A stretch of DNA of 64,000 nt from Mucilaginibacter endophyticus (GTDB lineage: Bacteria; Bacteroidota; Bacteroidia; Sphingobacteriales; Sphingobacteriaceae), in NCBI RefSeq assembly GCF_003351025.1, contig NZ_QPCG01000001.1, positions 1,433,949 to 1,497,948 of the forward strand, given 5' to 3'. Under the pieces are notes generated by a model. That model saw nothing but the letters and a program-made list of their open reading frames with translations. It made no database searches and had not been told where the DNA came from. Both the position numbers and the translations under genes were made by a program. Shown here piece after piece: positions 60,364 through 64,000 of this stretch (positions are counted from its first letter, which is position 1; every line of letters starts with the position of its first letter).

Positions 60364-60939
60364 ATGCAAAACAACATCCCGCATGTAATTCTCGCATCAA
60401 AATCACCAAGGCGGCAGGAGCTGCTCAGGCTTATGGATATTGATTTTAGGGTTGTGCTTAAAGATGTTGATGAATCCTTTCCCGAAGGATTGACCCCGCC
60501 TGAGGTTGCCTTACACATCGCCCGTAAAAAAGCAGAGGCCTTTGATGAAACGGTAGGGGATGAGGTTGTGCTTACGGCCGATACCATTGTTTGTATAGAT
60601 GGGATGATATTGGGCAAGCCCGAAACCCGTGAACATGCTATAGAAATGCTGCAACGGTTATCTGGCAGGGTGCACCAGGTTATTACCGGTGTATGCTTAC
60701 TATATAAAGGGCGGTATAATAATTTTTACGACCTTACCGAAGTATTCTTCCGCAAGCTTTCGGATGCGGAGATCAGTAATTATGTTGATAAGTATCAGCC
60801 TCTTGATAAAGCCGGATCATATGGTATCCAGGAATTAGTTGGCTTGATAGCCATTGAACGCATAGAGGGTTCATATACCAATGTTGTCGGTTTGCCTACC
60901 GAAAAGGTTTATGCCCAACTGGTTGCGTTAAATAAATAA
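60364..60939 (+). CDS. maf: Maf-family nucleotide pyrophosphatase
   Basis: A 191-residue Maf protein with the SKSPRRQELL motif at about 12-21 and the catalytic region with ADTIV and LGKP. These enzymes hydrolyse dTTP, UTP or modified nucleotides and may stop cell division in some bacteria. The start is ATG with an A-rich upstream region. It follows kdsC in the same direction. A shadow ORF on the opposite strand was ignored. Confidence 0.93.
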   Translation: MQNNIPHVILASKSPRRQELLRLMDIDFRVVLKDVDESFPEGLTPPEVALHIARKKAEAFDETVGDEVVLTADTIVCIDGMILGKPETREHAIEMLQRLSGRVHQVITGVCLLYKGRYNNFYDLTEVFFRKLSDAEISNYVDKYQPLDKAGSYGIQELVGLIAIERIEGSYTNVVGLPTEKVYAQLVALNK

Positions 60940-61145
60940 TTCGATATCGTGCAGGCAGGTTTTCTGCACATCATTTTTCTTCATGATATCTGCATCATTC
61001 AGCTTTGTTCGTCGTGACATCTTTGCTAAACATCGTCACTTTTTTATAGGGCAGGTTTTTCCGACATATTTAAATAAATAATTATTTAAATTAAACCTTT
61101 ATTTCTGGCACAGTCTAACGATTTAAATAAAGGGAGTAATTTGTC

Positions 61146-61820
61146 ATGAAAAAAACTATTAATACAGGGCTGGTGTTACTGCTGGTGGCCACTCTGTCTG
61201 CATGCAGCAGCTACAATTATTACACCGCAGCCCGAAACAAAACAGATTTATCCGCTTACCGTACATTTGCCTGGCTACCTCCTGCAACCATGACCAATAA
61301 AGCCGGCGCAGTTGTAAAAAAGGAAGTGGCTGATGAAAGAGTTAAGGACGCGGCTATTTCTGCATTAGAAAACAAAGGATTGAAATTTCAGGAAAACAAC
61401 CCCGATTTAATGGTAAGCTATACCACCGTTACTGGCAGAGGGTTGAAAACTGAGTTTTATTATCCTGCTTACTACGGCGGCTATCCTGGCTTCGGTTTAG
61501 GATTTGGCTGGGGTTGGGGCGGTGGCTGGGGCTATCGTCCGTTTTATGGCTATGGTGGCTGGGGCTGGGGATATCCTTATGGTTACGGCTATGGCTACGG
61601 TGGTGGCGGTTATGCCCGGGTACCTTACAAAGAGGGTACGCTGATTATTGACATTATGGATGCCAGATCGCGCAAATTAGTATGGCGCGGCTTTGGTGTA
61701 GGCGAACTGCACAACCCGCAAAAAACCGTAAAGGAATTACCAAAAGTGGTTAATGGTATTATTGAACAACTGAACCTTAACCAGGTACAGCAACCCCAGG
61801 TACCAATGAGAAAGGCTTAA
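61146..61820 (+). CDS. DUF4136 lipoprotein with Gly/Tyr/Trp-rich insert
   Basis: A 224-residue lipoprotein (LSAC, Cys20) of the DUF4136 family. The first third (YRTFAWLPP) and the last part (GTLIIDIMDARSRKLVWRG, ELPKVVNGIIEQL) are standard. Between them, residues about 109-157 form a long run of Gly, Tyr, Trp and Phe (units such as GYGYG and GWGWG). This insert is common among Bacteroidota members and may be flexible or adhesive. A terminator follows the gene. Function unknown. Confidence 0.9.
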   Translation: MKKTINTGLVLLLVATLSACSSYNYYTAARNKTDLSAYRTFAWLPPATMTNKAGAVVKKEVADERVKDAAISALENKGLKFQENNPDLMVSYTTVTGRGLKTEFYYPAYYGGYPGFGLGFGWGWGGGWGYRPFYGYGGWGWGYPYGYGYGYGGGGYARVPYKEGTLIIDIMDARSRKLVWRGFGVGELHNPQKTVKELPKVVNGIIEQLNLNQVQQPQVPMRKA

Positions 61821-61851
61821 AAAATTGCTGATCAATTTATTGAACTAATGA

Positions 61852-61887
61852 AAAAATACCTTCTGGCTAAAGTCAGAAGGTATTTTT
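61852..61887 (+). terminator. Terminator after the DUF4136 gene
   Basis: A perfect 14-bp stem (61852-61865 with 61874-61887) of AAAAATACCTTCTG type with an 8-nt loop and a T-run. Confidence 0.9.
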
Positions 61888-61993
61888 GTTTATGGGATTG
61901 ACAGCATGCAACCGTCGAATAAAATGACCGATTTATCCAACAGTTGTAAGGCGTATTACTGAAACTCAGTTTACCTTATCGTAGCCTTAACAT

Positions 61994-62200
61994 TTATGCC
62001 TGAATAGCTTTCTGTTTGCGATATAAATGTACAACCGCAAATACAAATGCCATTACAGCTAAAACAACTACCCATGTGTCAAGAGGGCAGGGAGAATCAT
62101 TATCCGTAGGTTCACAAGGAGACTCCAACTGGGCAAAGCAACTTAACGTCGCCATTACAAAAACAAGGGTAGCTGAAAATATTTTCCTGATCATACTCAC
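61994..62200 (-). CDS. PID-CTERM-like small membrane protein
   Basis: A 68-residue protein with a cleavable signal peptide (about 1-23, ending CFAQ), a short loop with several Pro and Cys, and a C-terminal segment: CPLDTWVVVLAVMAFVF, then a basic RKQK end. A Pro-Leu/Ile-Asp followed by a hydrophobic helix and basic residues resembles the PID-CTERM sorting signals of Bacteroidota, which are processed by an exosortase-like system. Here nearly the whole mature protein is the signal. It is 11 nt after the T9SS cargo gene and on the same strand. Confidence 0.7.
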   Translation of the reverse strand: MSMIRKIFSATLVFVMATLSCFAQLESPCEPTDNDSPCPLDTWVVVLAVMAFVFAVVHLYRKQKAIQA

Positions 62201-62211
62201 AATATCTTTTA

Positions 62212-64000
62212 TTATAATTTAACAAATTTACTTACTCCAACTAACTGCCTGGTTTTGTTATTGATAACCTTAACAATGTAGGTTCCTGGAACGAAACTGC
62301 TTACGTTGTTTTTCCAGTAAAGTTCAGTAATATTTACTGACTTTAATATTATACCACTACTGTTAGTTATTTCAATATTATAATTTGATGAGGCGTTTGG
62401 TTGCGATATTTTTACGTTAATGCTTTCTGCTGTGGGGTTTGGATAAACAGAAAGCCAGTTATTAGCGATAGTATTACTGATATTAGCATACATCAGCGAA
62501 ACATCTTTTGAAAAACTGATATCATTGTTAAGATCAGTAAGCTGTAAACGGTACTTATTAAGTCCTTTAACCGGGTTAACATCGGTATAGTTGTAGCTGC
62601 CTGCACTGTTTGATTGAATCACATCAATATTTTGCCATGTTGTTCCGTTGTCGATGCTTTTTTGCACAACAAAGGTGGTATAGTTGGCTTCGTTTTTAAC
62701 CGTCCAGGTTACTTTTGCAGCCGCTATAACCTTAACAGCTGTAAAATCGATCAGCTTTAAGGCCAACGCCGGATCCTGACGTAAAACAATTGAAAAACGG
62801 TCTTTACCAAATGATGCCGCATTGCCTTTATCAATATTGAAATTGTAAGTACGGTTGTTTTTGATATCCAACGAATCCTTGGTTAAGGCATCTTTTAACC
62901 AAACTTCATAAATGTCCGGCAGATCCGTTAGGTCGGATAGTTTTAACTGATAAGGGCCTGATGCAGTAGCATCAGCAAATAAAGGAATTACCTCTTGCTG
63001 CTTATGCGGGAAAGGCCTGCGATGGATGGTGGCTTTAAGGCTATCAGCAGAAAATATTGACAAACTTACCAGAGCGCCACTACCTCCAAGATCCTCGGCA
63101 TCTTTTTCTTTATTAAACAGTGGGCTGATGTCTTTATCGAGCGCAAGCACTACGGCATCAACATTTATCGAGTCTTTTATTAATCTGAAACGGAGCCTTG
63201 GTTCCGCGTCACTTTCAGAAACTGCCTGCGGTTGCATAGCTGCAAAGCTTGCAAGTTTAGATGTTGACGCTAAAACCGGTCTGTCCGGAGTACTTAATAT
63301 AGCATTTAACGAACCATTGCTTGGCTGTGAGTTTGTTTTAGCCGACTCTCTGAAGGTTAATGTTTGTCCGGTAGCAGTTGCGCGCACAAAAAAACCCTGA
63401 CCGGATGCTATCATGTTACTTGCAAAGCCATCGCTTGATATGCCGGGACTAACATTTGAAACGGTATCTGCCGAAGCAATTGTAGTTTTCTTTTGCTCGT
63501 AAGTAGAGTATTGTTTAGTTACAGGATTGAACACCCATATTTTAAGCGGGCTGCTTAAAGTAGCTCCTGATTCATCCGGGAAGCCCCCACCATAAATTGA
63601 GGATTTAGCTTGTACAGATTGCCTGTTAAATTTCTCAATGTTTATGGTACTTGCATAAGGGTTGCCAACAAGATTATAACCGGATACTTTACTGCCTGTG
63701 GTAGTGCTGTACATTAACGTAGAGGCCTGGCTGTACCAATGTTTAACGGTGATATTACCGGTATTTAAGGTGCCGGTAGTGGTGAAAGTGGTTCCGGTTG
63801 GTACGTAGCTTGCAACGGTTTCAGTTGCTATGTTTGCTACCGCTCTGTCACCCCTGAAGAAGAAGAGGAATCCATTACCTACAGGTAAAGTAAACGTGCC
63901 CGATTCACCATCAAAAGCATAGTTCGGCGCGCTGTTTAAATTGTTAAGCCCCCTGTAGTTTCCGCTTGTGAAGCTTGTGTTTGATGAGGCAAGATTTTCC
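62212..64000 (-). CDS. T9SS type A sorting-domain protein, 5' end outside the window
   Basis: The frame stays open to position 64000, so at least 595 residues are present and the start lies outside. The product is Ser/Thr/Asn-rich and beta-rich, as for large surface proteins. The C-terminus has a T9SS type A signal: YPNPTAESINVKIS, then a strand with VPGTYIVKV and the KFVKL end. Such signals send proteins through the type IX secretion system. The first 95 residues seen here (63715-63999) continue without a stop. No enzymatic domain is recognised. The internal ATG at 63714 should not be taken as the start. Confidence 0.9.
   Translation of the reverse strand, partial: ENLASSNTSFTSGNYRGLNNLNSAPNYAFDGESGTFTLPVGNGFLFFFRGDRAVANIATETVASYVPTGTTFTTTGTLNTGNITVKHWYSQASTLMYSTTTGSKVSGYNLVGNPYASTINIEKFNRQSVQAKSSIYGGGFPDESGATLSSPLKIWVFNPVTKQYSTYEQKKTTIASADTVSNVSPGISSDGFASNMIASGQGFFVRATATGQTLTFRESAKTNSQPSNGSLNAILSTPDRPVLASTSKLASFAAMQPQAVSESDAEPRLRFRLIKDSINVDAVVLALDKDISPLFNKEKDAEDLGGSGALVSLSIFSADSLKATIHRRPFPHKQQEVIPLFADATASGPYQLKLSDLTDLPDIYEVWLKDALTKDSLDIKNNRTYNFNIDKGNAASFGKDRFSIVLRQDPALALKLIDFTAVKVIAAAKVTWTVKNEANYTTFVVQKSIDNGTTWQNIDVIQSNSAGSYNYTDVNPVKGLNKYRLQLTDLNNDISFSKDVSLMYANISNTIANNWLSVYPNPTAESINVKISQPNASSNYNIEITNSSGIILKSVNITELYWKNNVSSFVPGTYIVKVINNKTRQLVGVSKFVKL

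Overview
The window is typical chromosomal DNA of a Bacteroidota bacterium, most likely of the Sphingobacteriaceae (Mucilaginibacter/Pedobacter-like; inference). The reasons are Bacteroidota promoters (TTTG or TTG, about 20 nt, then TAnnTTTG), a GldC gliding protein, a type IX secretion sorting domain, a small PID-CTERM-like protein, Bacteroidota-type GluDH and dihydroorotase, a split ccm heme-handling set, and many palindromic intergenic repeats. There is no rRNA, no complete tRNA, no CRISPR array and no intact insertion sequence.

Layout. 0-2.5 kb: two tRNA 3'-end remnants, a DHFR-family enzyme, a stand-alone AAA ATPase and a membrane protein. 2.7-6.2 kb: an RNA-repair locus in which rtcB diverges from a WYL regulator and kptA; the regulator-kptA pair lies between identical 23-nt direct repeats. 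6.3-8.3 kb: small unrecognised genes and a 12-copy heptamer array. 8.3-22 kb: mixed single genes (PAS protein without ATPase domain, YdjC deacetylase, orphan ABC ATPase, Lrp-EamA pair, sigma-factor operon, M15 peptidase, GH16 glucanase, metallophosphoesterase). 22-33 kb: a large protein with a metallopeptidase motif, propeller-like middle and barrel-like end, then cutC, glycosylasparaginase, a second WYL regulator followed by EVE/SRPBCC/GyrI-like genes, pyrC, and an HxlR regulator diverging from an NmrA-type oxidoreductase. 33.4-35.8 kb: a tight operon of DEAD-box helicase, gldC and two membrane proteins. 35.9-42.7 kb: a signalling operon of a CHASE3-GAF histidine kinase with three receivers, CheR, CheB without receiver, and a REC-PAS-kinase-REC protein.

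43.3-56.4 kb combines heme and iron functions. The genes ccmB, ccmC, a ccmD-like gene, ccmE (CxxxY variant) and ccmF are interrupted by an iron/redox operon (porin, Rieske protein, imelysin, di-heme cytochrome), by a carboxypeptidase-regulatory-domain protein, and by glutamate dehydrogenase plus one unknown gene. 56.4-64 kb holds housekeeping functions (PhyH dioxygenase, DUF2520 protein, [2Fe-2S] ferredoxin, IscX, KdsC, Maf), a Gly/Tyr-rich DUF4136 lipoprotein, a PID-CTERM-like small protein and the C-terminal part of a T9SS cargo protein that runs off the end.

The most distinctive content outside the genes is a large set of palindromic and structured intergenic elements of at least eight kinds. 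They include a 108-bp element that can fold as a three-way junction and a pair of related structured repeats at 48.4 and 53.3 kb.
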